The translations under genes were made by a program, and so were the position numbers. This document shows, one piece after another, positions 8,350-17,152 of a DNA stretch of 64,000 nucleotides. Source of the DNA: Alkalibaculum sporogenes (GTDB taxonomy: Bacteria > Bacillota > Clostridia > Eubacteriales > Alkalibacteraceae); assembly GCF_009362815.1 (NCBI RefSeq), contig NZ_WHNX01000014.1, positions 1 to 64,000 on the forward strand, written 5' to 3'. Position 1 is the first letter of the stretch, and each line of letters opens with the position of its first letter. Below the pieces are notes generated by a model. It was not told the origin of the DNA. It did no database searches and saw only the letters and a list, made by a program, of their open reading frames with translations.

Positions 8350-9639
8350 TTAAAATAGAGGAAATGCTATCGAACTCCAGCCAATTGTCACTACTATACA
8401 AATTATTGTTGGTATAATCGCCTGCTTAATAATACTCTTTTGATTATATCCACCAACACCCATAAGATAAGGTACTGTTCCAGTGGCCATAGGTGTCATG
8501 AATGCAGATAATGTAGCTGCCTGAACACAGATAATAGGACCAATTGGGTTAATGCCTAAACTCAAGCAAGTCTGTATGACAATCGGAATAAAAATCATCA
8601 TTGCAGAACGATTAAGTATAAATTGCGTAAGGATAAATGGACCCATGAAAAAAATGGTATAGAGCAAGATTGTACTACGAGATTGAAGAGCTATACTTGC
8701 AATGAAGTCACCAACAAGTTTCCCTGCCCCTGATGTAGATAATGCTCCAGCCATAATCAACCCACCTACAAATACAAAGTAAACCCATATCGGCATAGAT
8801 TTGATTGCTTCCTTCTCATCCAAAACACCAGTAACAACCATTAATATTGCACCAATCAGAACAATCAGCCAAGCTTGCATACCTATTTGCGTTGAAAACA
8901 GCAGCGCTACTGAGACAAAGATAAAAATCAGATATCCTGCTTTTTCTTGAAATGGTTTCAACGGTTTTGCGGCTACACACGCGTTTTGCAATTCAAATTC
9001 TTCGATATCAGTTAGAGGCTTATCTGGAGATACCTTAATTGCAAAGAAAATACAGTATAACGCTATAATAATTAATAGAGGTAGTCTGAGCTTCATAGGG
9101 TCAGTAATTAACATCTGATAGCTAGAACCACTTGCTACAAGGTATCCGTTAAGCTCCGCAAATATTGTAGCCCCTCCACCGATTGGAAGCGTACCTACCG
9201 CTATAATATCAATTAGACCCAACCCAAACATGCCTTTGCTTCGGCTGATTTTCATTTCATCCAATGTTGCACCTAAAAGTGGATATAAAATACAAAATGG
9301 AACAAGATTGGAAGGAATCAGTTGTGTTAACAAGACTGCAAGAAATACATAGCCTGCCATAACTTTTGTAATACTTCCTTTTGCAATTCTTGATACATTG
9401 GCAGCCATTTTTTTGACTAACTGAGTTTTATTAAACCCTGCTGCAATAACAAACATGGCAACCATCAATATGCCTGTTGTATTCCCGAAACTGCTGACTA
9501 CTGCCTGGTTGTCTATCGCTTTAAATCCCACAAGAAGAATAACTGAAATTAATGCAGTTGTAGCTAAAGTTATCTTTTGAAGCAAATAGCTGATTATTGT
9601 AAAAGCAAAGATCAATAATACAATCGTTAAATTATCCAT
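8350..9639 (-). CDS. SLC13/IT-superfamily carboxylate permease
   Basis: The start is taken at the ATG encoding MDNLTIVLL, just after GGGGGG and just past the stop of the upstream hydrolase gene; a longer frame would overlap that gene. About 429 residues are almost wholly hydrophobic with roughly a dozen membrane segments. Motifs such as TLPIGGGATIFAELNGYL and TPMATGTVPYLMG resemble the paired hairpin/substrate loops of ion-transporter-superfamily carboxylate carriers. It probably imports the organic acid consumed by the linked aldolase and dehydrogenase. The family is likely; the exact subfamily (DASS, CitMHS or another) is not settled. Confidence 0.8.
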   Translation of the reverse strand: MDNLTIVLLIFAFTIISYLLQKITLATTALISVILLVGFKAIDNQAVVSSFGNTTGILMVAMFVIAAGFNKTQLVKKMAANVSRIAKGSITKVMAGYVFLAVLLTQLIPSNLVPFCILYPLLGATLDEMKISRSKGMFGLGLIDIIAVGTLPIGGGATIFAELNGYLVASGSSYQMLITDPMKLRLPLLIIIALYCIFFAIKVSPDKPLTDIEEFELQNACVAAKPLKPFQEKAGYLIFIFVSVALLFSTQIGMQAWLIVLIGAILMVVTGVLDEKEAIKSMPIWVYFVFVGGLIMAGALSTSGAGKLVGDFIASIALQSRSTILLYTIFFMGPFILTQFILNRSAMMIFIPIVIQTCLSLGINPIGPIICVQAATLSAFMTPMATGTVPYLMGVGGYNQKSIIKQAIIPTIICIVVTIGWSSIAFPLF

Positions 9640-9640
9640 A

Positions 9641-10510
9641 TTAAGCCCCCCCATTCTTTTCTTTGGCATCTAATTCTTCTACAATTTTTACACGATCATC
9701 CAAAAATTCACCCCAAGAATCTCTATCTATAAAAACTGTATAATCCATACGGTCCGCCGTAATACACTCAAATAGCTTGCCATGCGACGGATGACTTGGC
9801 AATGTAATGTCCACTGTGATTTTTTTCATTTCCCTGCAATCATGTATAAATGTCTCTCTTGTATCCATTGGAAGGTCATACGTCTTTAAGAACTTGTCGG
9901 TCATAGTTAATGGTCCAACACCTCCATGAATTGCCGCTACGATTACTTTACCTGATTCATCTGCGGACTTTATAAAAAAGGATGTAGTTCCAGGCGTATG
10001 GCCAGGTGATAATTTAGATGTTATCTCCACAGAGCCAAAAACCATCGGTTCATTATCATTATAAAGTTCGTCAACTTCGTAATAATGATTCTGAAATTCC
10101 GGCATTTCTATCTTTATATCCATACTTTTGATTCCCTCAAGATTTGCTTTCGTTGTTCGAAAATCCGCATCAATTTTAGATAACCAAATTTTTGCTCCTG
10201 TTAATTCTCTAAGTGCCTTCGCCCCCCCTGAATGATCTACATGGCAATGTGTCAGTAAGATGTGTTTCAATTCTTTTGGATCAAAGCCAAGACTTCTAAT
10301 TCCTTCAAGTGTTAAATAAACGTTTTCATAAACTCCTGTGTCGATTAAAATCAATCCCGCCTCAGAATCAATCAGATAAATCCCGACCCACTCATTTCCA
10401 ACATAATACGTTCTGGGAGCAACTTTAAACGGTTTCACATATAGCTTCCATGGTGCTGTTGCTGTGTATAAGGCAAATTCTTTAAGCCTCGTTGATACTG
10501 CCTGACTCAT
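9641..10510 (-). CDS. Metallo-beta-lactamase-fold hydrolase
   Basis: The 289 residues contain the zinc motif THCHVDHSGG (His88, His90, Asp92, His93), the downstream GHTPGTTSFF His and a further His near SHPSHGKLF. These identify a complete two-metal MBL-fold site. No signal peptide is seen, so a cytoplasmic thioester, lactone or similar ester hydrolase is more likely than a drug beta-lactamase. ATG follows AAAGGAGGAAGAAT. It is the first gene of the operon, and its stop abuts the start of the permease gene. In this context it may open a lactone or hydrolyse a CoA ester in the pathway (inference). Confidence 0.85.
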   Translation of the reverse strand: MSQAVSTRLKEFALYTATAPWKLYVKPFKVAPRTYYVGNEWVGIYLIDSEAGLILIDTGVYENVYLTLEGIRSLGFDPKELKHILLTHCHVDHSGGAKALRELTGAKIWLSKIDADFRTTKANLEGIKSMDIKIEMPEFQNHYYEVDELYNDNEPMVFGSVEITSKLSPGHTPGTTSFFIKSADESGKVIVAAIHGGVGPLTMTDKFLKTYDLPMDTRETFIHDCREMKKITVDITLPSHPSHGKLFECITADRMDYTVFIDRDSWGEFLDDRVKIVEELDAKEKNGGA

Positions 10511-10540
10511 ATTCTTCCTCCTTTAATAATAAATTATTTT

Positions 10541-10703
10541 ATGTAAAAACAACATTACTCTGCAATGTTGTTTTTTTTATAACTACTCCCTTTACCTTTG
10601 TTGTTGCCTTTGGATTTGTAGAGGACTCATCTGTCTTTGATCCTGTTGAACATCCTGCTAACAACAATACCACCATAATAGATAATAAGACTTTTGAATA
10701 TTT
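10541..10703 (-). pseudogene. Truncated lipoprotein (binding protein N-terminus)
   Basis: The minus strand reads KYSKVLLSIMVVLLLAGCS followed by a Ser/Thr/Lys-rich linker. LLLAGC is a clear lipobox. No ATG, GTG or TTG lies in frame upstream, and the frame stops after about 54 residues, within the next hairpin. It looks like the 5' end of a solute-binding lipoprotein gene whose body was deleted, leaving it directly upstream of the MBL gene. Confidence 0.6.
10548..10576. terminator. Bidirectional terminator ahead of the MBL operon
   Basis: AAAACAACATT / AATGTTGTTTT encloses a 7-nt loop, with T-runs on both strands. It lies between the lipoprotein remnant and the MBL gene, about 35 nt before the MBL start codon, so it could also act as an attenuator for that operon. 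Confidence 0.65.
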
Positions 10704-10858
10704 TTCCTCTAAAATTCAATGTTTTTGTTTCAAACAAATAATAACACACAAAACAAATTAATAAAAACGAATATTATTGATGATATTTATCGATATTTTC
10801 GATATAATGAAAATGTCATGTAGAATTTTATAGTGAATATACTAAAATAGGAGGTCAT

Positions 10859-11773
10859 ATGAATCCCGAATTAATTGAAACCTTTTTAATTTTAGCTAAA
10901 ACCCAAAGTATTACAAAAACAGCAAACATTCTCTTCATGTCGCAATCTACTATAAGTTATAGACTAAAGACCTTGGAAAAAGAATTAGATGTAGTTCTTT
11001 TTGAACGAGATAAAGGCTATAAGAACATCACGTTAACAAAACACGGCACCCAAATGATGAATCTCGCAAAAGAATACAAAAGAATTTCGGAAGATATTCA
11101 TAATTTTTCTACTTCTACGATTTTTAAATCCCTAATTATCGGCGCTGTTGACAGCGTTCACAACTTTATACTTAAAGATCTTTACAAACAACTACTTAAT
11201 AGCCGCGAAGAAGATTGGAGAGTAACTGTTCGTACACAGCATACAAAAGAGATTTATGAGAACGTTAGTTTTCGCTCTTTGGACATTGGATTCGCACTAA
11301 GCTATTATAACTACCCCAATACAGAAGCCGTTAAAATATTCGAAGACCCACTGTATATTGTCAGCAAGCATAACCCTATTTTTGCTTCACAGAAAATAAT
11401 TCTAGCAAATTCAGATCTTGGCAATCAGTTGTATATTAACTGGGGTGAAGATTATATCAAATGGCATAATTCACATTTTTCCTTCGAATGCTTTCCAAAA
11501 TTTAAACTCGATTCTGCTCAGCTTGCTTTTGAATTGCTTGAAGTTGGATATTGGTTTTTTGCCCCTGCTAGTGTGTGCTATAATATGAAAAACTTATACG
11601 AATTTAAACTTTATGAACTATCTATCGATCCTCCGGTAAGAAATGTCTATATGATTTCCAACATCATGAATATCGCAACGAGCAACGCAGATCTGGCAGA
11701 GTTTACAAAGAAACTTAATGATTATATCGATATGCTAAGAGTACAAAATGAAAGCTTAAAAATTTTATTGTGA
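10859..11773 (+). CDS. LysR-family transcriptional regulator
   Basis: The N-terminus (residues 1-60) is a winged helix-turn-helix of LysR type: LIETFLILAKTQSITKTANILFMSQSTISYRLKTLEKELDVVLFER. The C-terminal two-thirds form the periplasmic-binding-like effector domain. Length (304) is normal. ATG follows AGGAGGT. It is divergent from the MBL/permease/dehydrogenase/aldolase operon, the usual arrangement for a LysR protein that activates its neighbour in response to the pathway substrate. The A+T-rich intergenic part (about 10750-10820), with repeated TATCGATA-like words, is a reasonable place for its operator. Confidence 0.9.
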   Translation: MNPELIETFLILAKTQSITKTANILFMSQSTISYRLKTLEKELDVVLFERDKGYKNITLTKHGTQMMNLAKEYKRISEDIHNFSTSTIFKSLIIGAVDSVHNFILKDLYKQLLNSREEDWRVTVRTQHTKEIYENVSFRSLDIGFALSYYNYPNTEAVKIFEDPLYIVSKHNPIFASQKIILANSDLGNQLYINWGEDYIKWHNSHFSFECFPKFKLDSAQLAFELLEVGYWFFAPASVCYNMKNLYEFKLYELSIDPPVRNVYMISNIMNIATSNADLAEFTKKLNDYIDMLRVQNESLKILL

Positions 11774-11811
11774 ACTAATTAAACCCTCAGACAATAATAC
11801 TATGAACTTAA

Positions 11812-12228
11812 GGGACAGATTTCAATCTTTTGTATTTAATCATATATATTTTTTTAATTCTTGAGAAATGGGACAAAAAAAAGACTAACATAATTGTTAG
11901 CTTGTGTAAAATAAAAGATATTGACATGATAATAAAACCATTTATTAATGGGTCTTGGATAGTAATGGAAAGTTATTATAAAGGGTTGCTTAGGCAGCTC
12001 TTATTCGTTCTAGCAATTGAGGTAATAAGTTCTGATAATTAGGTTCAGTATGAATAAGAGTAAACCCTTTACCAGAGAGCGTAGCAATTTCAGAGAGAGT
12101 CAGGTTCCCAATTTCTTTATAGATGTCTTTATAGGAGTAATCACACAAACAATTCATTAGGAAAATTGAAATAGCCTTAAAATTTGATATACTATGACTG
12201 TATTTTATTTTTATGAAATCAGGAGTAC
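11812..12228 (-). pseudogene. RAYT remnant (C-terminal third), cut by an IS30 fragment
   Basis: The segment starts with the scar AGGGACAGATTTCAATC. On the minus strand, about 11985-12228 encodes the C-terminus of a RAYT like that at 36.3 kb, including pieces similar to YSHSIS-FKAI-IFLM-CLCDY and LTLSEI. The same arrangement, more complete, occurs at 39770-40690. Homology stops near 12228, where the IS30-type frame begins. Confidence 0.65.
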
Positions 12229-12518
12229 CAATATCAAGTTACTGTGATCCCTACAGTTCCAGGCAAAAAGGAATGCTTGAGAAGAATCATGAATACATCC
12301 GTTATGTCCTGCCAAAAGGAAGATCTTTTAATGAACTGAAACAAAAGGATGCAACTTTGTTAATGAATTATATCAACAGCGAAGCAAGAGACAGTCTGAA
12401 TGGGCATACCCCATTTGAACTGTCCCAACTTCTACTGGACAAGGAATTACATAAACAACTCCATCTTAAGGCAATCAAACCAGATGATGTAACCCTTATG
12501 CCAGCATTATTAAGATAA
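12229..12518 (+). pseudogene. IS30-family transposase C-terminal fragment
   Basis: About 95 residues starting SSYCDPYSSRQKGMLEKNHE match the C-terminal catalytic part of IS30-type integrases, including the last acidic residue in EKNHEYIRYVLPKG and the tail HTPFELSQLLLD. The N-terminal HTH and first two acidic residues are missing. The apparent ATG at 12213 belongs to the RAYT sequence it joined. Confidence 0.75.
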
Positions 12519-12544
12519 AATAGTCGTAGCACAGGCAGAGATTT

Positions 12545-12752
12545 TACTGTATAGAACTTAGTCTTACACTAAGGCATGTGGAATTTAGTCTCGCACACTA
12601 TTTTCAGATGCCTGTTTGCTATGCAGAAAAACCATGTTTTTTGTGCTAATACAGACATTATAATATAAAAAAAGAGTTTTGTTAAGCTCAAAAGTGGACG
12701 TTAGTTCCACAGAAAATAAGGGGTTATGAAAAACTGGAAGTTAGTTTTTCAT
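12545..12752. repeat. Degenerate repeats with TTAGT downstream of the IS30 fragment
   Basis: Words of the form GGAnnTTAGT or GAACTTAGT recur about four times (near 12556, 12580, 12698 and 12739). The last two lie inside small inverted repeats (GTGGA/TCCAC and GAAAAACT/AGTTTTTC). They may be remains of the element's terminal region. From here to 13040 I see no gene. Confidence 0.35.
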
Positions 12753-13062
12753 TCAACCCAAATTATGCAATTGGTTTTGGATAAAAGTTGTAATTTAATC
12801 TTGCCTGTACGATAATAGAATAAAGGTGGTAAAAGTTGAGAAATTGAAAATTTCATATCATTCGATTTCAGATGAAGAATGCAATTAAAGCAGTAAATGC
12901 AAATTAGATATATTTGTAGATTTTTGAATCGAGATATCTAATTCCCATTTGGATGAAGAGCATGGATATCCAGTAGAATTTTTAGAAGCTGATATGAAGC
13001 GATTATAAAAGACAATGAAACTGACAAGAATAGGAATATAATTGATTTTAAGAGGTGAAATC

Positions 13063-14547
13063 TTGAGAATATTAGATTTGATTGGTGAAGCTACAGAATA
13101 TGATAAAAAGGAAACACTGGAAGAGAGAAGACCAAAGAGCTGGTTAAAAAGTGTAAGTGCTTTTGCAAATGGTATTGGTGGTGCATTAATATTTGGAGTT
13201 ACTGATAATGAAGAACTTGTTGGTCTTTCGGATTCAAAAGATGTATCTGAAAAAATAAGTGAGATTATCAAAACGAAGATGGATCCAATACCACGAGTAA
13301 TTATGGAAATTTGTGAAGAAGCAGGAAAGAAATTTGTGGTTTTAAAAGTTCCAACAGGCGTGGAAACACCATATTACTATATTGGAGAAGGAAATAGAAC
13401 TGCATTTATTAGGGTTGGTAATCAGAGTATTCCAGCTGGAACCATGGACTTAAAGCGCTTGGTGCTACAGGGAAGCAATAAAACTTATGATAGTCTTACT
13501 ACACAGTATAAATACGAAAATTTTGCTTTTACAAAATTACGTTCTGTATATAAAAAAAGAGCTGGACAAGAATTGGAGGAATCGGACTTCACATCTTTTG
13601 GTTTGACTGATGTGAATGGAATGTTAACTAATGCAGGTGCTTTACTAGCGGACGATTCACCGATAAGACAGTCCAGATTATTTTGCACAAGATGGTATGG
13701 GCTTGATAAAGCCTCAGGTGTTATGGAAGCTATTGATGATAAAGAATTTAGTGGAAGCCTTGTAACATTACTTCAAAGCGGAGAAGAATTTGTAAAAAAC
13801 AACTCTAAGAAAAGATGGAAGAAAACGGCCAATGGCAGATTGGAAATGCCCGATTATCCAGAGCGAGCAACACTTGAATGTATTGTGAATGCATTAATTC
13901 ATCGTGACTATTTAGAATTAGGAAGTGAAGTTCATATTGATATGTATGATGATCGCCTTGAAATATATTCTCCTGGTGGAATGTATGATGGTTCAATTGT
14001 TCAAAATCTTGATACCGATAGGATTCCATCGCGAAGAAGAAATCCAATTATAGCAGATATATTCAATCGAATGAATTATATGGAACGTAGAGGCAGTGGT
14101 TTTAAGAAAATCAAAGGTGATTATCATAAAGAATTTAATTACAAAAATAATCTTGAACCAAAATTTTATTCAGATAAGAATTCGTTTTGGGTAACACTCT
14201 TCAATCTTAATTATGATGTTCCAATAGAAAAAGATGAAAAAGTAGCGATAGAAAGTGAAAAAGTAACTATTGAGAATGAAAAAGTAACTATTGATAATGA
14301 AAAAGTAGCTATTGAAAAAATTTATACGAAATGTGTAAATGCTGGATTAAGTAATATCATGATAGATAGAATTACTGCATTTTATGGATTTTCTGGAGAT
14401 GATCTAATATTTGGAAGAAAGGATATTGCAGAATACTTAAAATTTTCTTATTCAAATGCTGGAAAAGTAATTGTTTCTATGAAAAGGGCAAATATAATTA
14501 TTGAAGTAGTCGGGAAAGGTAAAGGAAAGTATCGATTTAAAGTGTAA
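13063..14547 (+). CDS. AlbA_2/schlafen-type ATP-binding regulator (RecG-like annotation)
   Basis: The start is taken as TTG at 13063, five bases after AAGAGGTG; an earlier TTG at 13042 lacks a site. The 494-residue protein has an N-terminal AlbA_2 (AAA_4) domain (WLKSVSAFANGIGGALIFGVTDN, then FIRVGNQSIPA). A GHKL-like ATPase region follows (TLECIVNALIHRDY, DDRLEIYSPGGMYDG, RRRNPIIADIFNRMNYMERRGSGFKKI). A short repeat region comes next, then a C-terminal winged helix. Such proteins are often misnamed RecG helicases; they are DNA- or RNA-binding regulators of poorly known role, some in phage defence. It stands alone among mobile remnants. Confidence 0.8.
   Translation: MRILDLIGEATEYDKKETLEERRPKSWLKSVSAFANGIGGALIFGVTDNEELVGLSDSKDVSEKISEIIKTKMDPIPRVIMEICEEAGKKFVVLKVPTGVETPYYYIGEGNRTAFIRVGNQSIPAGTMDLKRLVLQGSNKTYDSLTTQYKYENFAFTKLRSVYKKRAGQELEESDFTSFGLTDVNGMLTNAGALLADDSPIRQSRLFCTRWYGLDKASGVMEAIDDKEFSGSLVTLLQSGEEFVKNNSKKRWKKTANGRLEMPDYPERATLECIVNALIHRDYLELGSEVHIDMYDDRLEIYSPGGMYDGSIVQNLDTDRIPSRRRNPIIADIFNRMNYMERRGSGFKKIKGDYHKEFNYKNNLEPKFYSDKNSFWVTLFNLNYDVPIEKDEKVAIESEKVTIENEKVTIDNEKVAIEKIYTKCVNAGLSNIMIDRITAFYGFSGDDLIFGRKDIAEYLKFSYSNAGKVIVSMKRANIIIEVVGKGKGKYRFKV
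14236..14319 (+). repeat. Four 21-bp in-frame repeats
   Basis: Four tandem units encode EKVAIES, EKVTIEN, EKVTIDN and EKVAIEK, a heptad-like linker between the ATPase region and the winged helix of the AlbA_2 protein. Such repeats can change copy number by slippage without breaking the frame. Confidence 0.9.
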
Positions 14548-14851
14548 CATTTACTTTAGATAAATTCCAGGAATATCTAGGGAATATCTATCTATCTCTA
14601 GGGGACGCTTATCATCTTTTTATAAAATTACTGACTTGGCTAAAATATGGGATAAGAAATACTGAGATGAGCTCTATATGTTTGTTAAAGTTAGACTAAG
14701 GCACCAAAAAAGAACACGTTAATAATGAATAATTTAAAAGATAAAAGAATTAACAAAAGAAGACTATGATTTTGTAAAAAAAGCAATTGACTATTTTTAC
14801 GAATCAAGAGTATTATATTTATAAGGAACAAAAACTTATATTGAGTTTTTA

Positions 14852-14890
14852 GCGAGAAGGTGCCTGCACCATCTCGTATTTTTGTTTTTA
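14852..14890 (+). terminator. Terminator with stem GAGA-GGTGC / GCACC-TCTC
   Basis: The stem is GAGAaGGTGC / GCACCaTCTC with a 2-nt loop, followed by a T-rich tract. It follows the C-terminal gene remnant at 14740-14823 and probably terminated that gene. Confidence 0.6.
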
Positions 14891-14909
14891 AACATATTGA
14901 ACTCGAGGT

Positions 14910-14950
14910 AGCACGGGACTTTTTTATTTAAGTCTCGTTTTTTTGGTTCT
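14910..14950 (+). terminator. Second terminator, possibly a decayed T-box end
   Basis: CGGGACTT / AAGTCTCG is followed by seven T. The bases just before (GAGGTAGCACGGG) resemble, but do not match, the T-box antiterminator core AGGGTGGNACCGCG. No stem I or specifier loop was recognised upstream and no aminoacyl-tRNA or amino-acid gene follows, so only the terminator is supported. Confidence 0.45.
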
Positions 14951-15154
14951 AAATATTATTGTCTAGGGGACGCTTTGAAGTGACCCCTTATTAGTATACA
15001 GTTTGGGTACGGAAAATTATAGGGATTAGGCTAAAGATGGGGAAAGATACAGTGTGTTTATGGTAATTTAAAAGTGGTCCAGTAATTCGATTAATATTAA
15101 TGGGTTGTATTTAATTATTAATACAAATAAGCAAAGATAGGTGGTTTGTTAGAA

Positions 15155-15565
15155 GTGATTAATTATTTTGATAAAGAAAATGTTGAAAAAATCAACTTTT
15201 TAAATCAGGCATTAGGAATGAGTCATAGAACAAAACCTATTGATTTGAATAATGTAGACGATCTAAAGGAAGCTTTTATGCTTTCAGTAGGTGAGTATTT
15301 TGATTATAGTGAATATTGGGGTACCATTGTTGAGATAGATGAGCAGTTTGATGAAAGTATAGAATACTATGATCCTGCAACGTGGATGAATTTAACTACT
15401 GATATTGAAAAAGCGGATGATCTAATAGTTGAAGCTATTTCAAGTCTAGCAGATACAAGTAACGTTCTTAAAGAATTAGTGAATAGAGCGGAAACTAAAT
15501 TGAAAAAAATACTTGAAATTATTTTGAATTCTGATGACTGTTTTCAGGATGTGATATTGGGTTAA
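15155..15565 (+). CDS. Small acidic protein of unknown function
   Basis: About 136 residues, mostly helical and acidic, with no signal peptide or membrane segment. The likeliest start is the GTG at 15155, ten bases after AGGTGG; a TTG at 15146 lies too close to that site. Features include YFDYSEYWGTIVEIDEQFDE and an amphipathic C-terminal helix. The following ~130 bp can be read as a second short degenerate frame (YDFNEETIGKLFDGDIYEIQYDYN). Small acidic orphan proteins beside mobile debris are sometimes immunity proteins, but nothing here proves that. Confidence 0.5.
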   Translation: MINYFDKENVEKINFLNQALGMSHRTKPIDLNNVDDLKEAFMLSVGEYFDYSEYWGTIVEIDEQFDESIEYYDPATWMNLTTDIEKADDLIVEAISSLADTSNVLKELVNRAETKLKKILEIILNSDDCFQDVILG

Positions 15566-15811
15566 AGTTATGATTTTAATGAAGAGACTATTGGAAAATT
15601 ATTTGATGGAGATATATATGAGATACAATATGATTATAATATTGATAAAGTATATAGATGATTTATTACATATATTAACTCAAAATTAAAAGTAGGATAA
15701 TGATTAATTATTGATCTGTTATTGACTACTTAAAACAGGATAGTTATAATCACGGATCTATAAAAATAAGCAAAGTAGTAATGTAGTAATAAGAATCCGA
15801 GGTGAGTTAGA

Positions 15812-16603
15812 ATGCCTAGAAGCAGCAGAAAATATAGTGCTACGGGTATATATCATGTAATGATGCGAGGAAATAATCGGAAATATATATTTATGGAAAA
15901 AATAGATAAAGATAAATTTCTTGAGATCATAAACACCCGTGAAGTAGGGACATATAAATTATATGCATATGTGATTATGGACAATCATATTCACTTACTC
16001 ATAAAAGAGGATCGAGAGAATATAAGTGAGATAATAAAAAAGATGAATATAAAGTATGCCAGTTACTATAATAAAAAAAATAGAACAGTTGGTCATGTTT
16101 TTCAAGATAGATTTAAAAGTGAAGTCGTTGAAACTGATAAATATCTATTTTCACTATTGCGTTATATACATAATAATCCTGTAAAAGCGGGCATAGCAAC
16201 AAATCTGGAAGATTACCAATATAGTAGTTATATCGAATACATAAATAAAGAAAAAGTATTAAACAAGGAAGAAAAAAAAGAATTGCTTACTCTGATGTTT
16301 GGTGAGGTGTTAAATTTAGAACAATTTAAGTCTTATCATAAGGAAATAGATGATAATGTATATATGGATACACCAGAAGATATGGAAAAGTTAAGACGAA
16401 CCAAAGCTCAAAACATAATTGAAAAATTTTGTACTGAGCATCATTACACTGAGAGAAAGCAAGTAATGAAGGATGGAAAAATAAATGAGTTAATTGAACA
16501 GATATATATAAAGAAACAGACCTTTCTAATAGAAAGATTGCAGATCGTATTAGAGATAGGGGCTAGTACAGTCCAAAGGGTCAAAACTAACCGTCCCGTA
16601 TGA
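15812..16603 (+). CDS. REP-associated tyrosine transposase (RAYT, Y1_Tnp)
   Basis: This 263-residue protein is an IS200/IS605-like single-strand transposase of the RAYT type. The metal-binding HUH motif is in MDNHIHLLI, and the nucleophile Tyr is expected in LLRYIHNNPVKAG. The N-terminus PRSSRKYSATGIYHVMMRGNNR is characteristic. A C-terminal helical extension ends STVQRVKT. RAYTs process and spread palindromic REP hairpins and are usually single copy per family. The gene seems intact. Its 3' end overlaps an ICMT-like frame that lacks its N-terminus, so it probably inserted into that gene. A CTAGGGGACGCTTTGAAGTG scar precedes it by about 850 nt. Confidence 0.9.
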   Translation: MPRSSRKYSATGIYHVMMRGNNRKYIFMEKIDKDKFLEIINTREVGTYKLYAYVIMDNHIHLLIKEDRENISEIIKKMNIKYASYYNKKNRTVGHVFQDRFKSEVVETDKYLFSLLRYIHNNPVKAGIATNLEDYQYSSYIEYINKEKVLNKEEKKELLTLMFGEVLNLEQFKSYHKEIDDNVYMDTPEDMEKLRRTKAQNIIEKFCTEHHYTERKQVMKDGKINELIEQIYIKKQTFLIERLQIVLEIGASTVQRVKTNRPV

Positions 16604-17078
16604 GTCCTTCTGAAATGTTTGGATTTCCACTAACGATATATTTTTTAACATTAATATTAGGTAAAAATTATCCTATTCTAGATCCATTTACGCATCTAAA
16701 TGGTCACTTGTGGATGGCTTTAGCAGGTGGTTCGACAGTAGTATATTCTATAATGCACCCATTAAGTAATATCTTTATTTTTAGTGGACTCGTAGTAATT
16801 GCTATAGGATGGAAACAAATCCATTATGCGAGTGGGGAATTAGTAACTCATGGCATCTATAAATATGTTCGGCATCCACAATACACTGGATTTACATTAA
16901 TAATTGTTGGATTTCTAATACAGTGGCCTACGATTATTACTCTTATAATGGCTCCAGTTCTTTTGATTATGTATAAAAAATCTAAAAAAAGAAGAAGCTG
17001 TGATGATAGAGAATTTTGGTGACGATTATAAAATTTATTCAACAAAAGTGACAGTTTTTTTCATTATTAAAGAATAGT
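16600..17078 (+). pseudogene. Isoprenylcysteine carboxyl methyltransferase-like protein, broken at both ends
   Basis: The frame from 16600 encodes membrane helices and the ICMT/PEMT signature GELVTHGIYKYVRHPQYTGF, which forms the S-adenosylmethionine site. The usual N-terminal ~50-60 residues are absent, replaced by the end of the RAYT gene. In a run of seven A near 16978 the frame shifts: continuing one base over restores KEEEAVMIENFGDDYKIYSTKV, the expected family C-terminus, to a stop at 17076. Two lesions make it a pseudogene. Confidence 0.8.
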
Positions 17079-17152
17079 AGGTATAATTGACTTTAATGCT
17101 TATGCCATTATAATGGATCCAAAAGTATAAATGATTAACGATGTGCTGTAAT

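Larger units (their letters stand above)
14548..15154. other. Intergenic remnants and two hairpins
   Basis: CTAGGGGACGCTT scars occur near 14599 and 14957, the second followed by GAAGTGACCCC. Around 14740-14823 a frame reading IKELTKEDYDFVKKAIDYF ends in a stop and looks like the C-terminus of a lost gene. Two terminator-like hairpins follow. No intact gene was seen. Confidence 0.5.

Noticed and set aside
9641-10510. Antibiotic-type beta-lactamase
   Set aside because: No signal peptide, and the gene heads a metabolic operon; only the fold is shared.
12885-13271. 128-codon minus-strand frame
   Set aside because: Mostly antisense to the start of the AlbA_2 gene and not protein-like.
13042-14547. 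RecG helicase
   Set aside because: The AlbA_2 plus GHKL-like layout explains the common RecG annotation; no helicase motifs are present.
14880-14950. T-box riboswitch
   Set aside because: Only a loose match to the antiterminator core before a terminator; no stem I, specifier loop or amino-acid-related gene.
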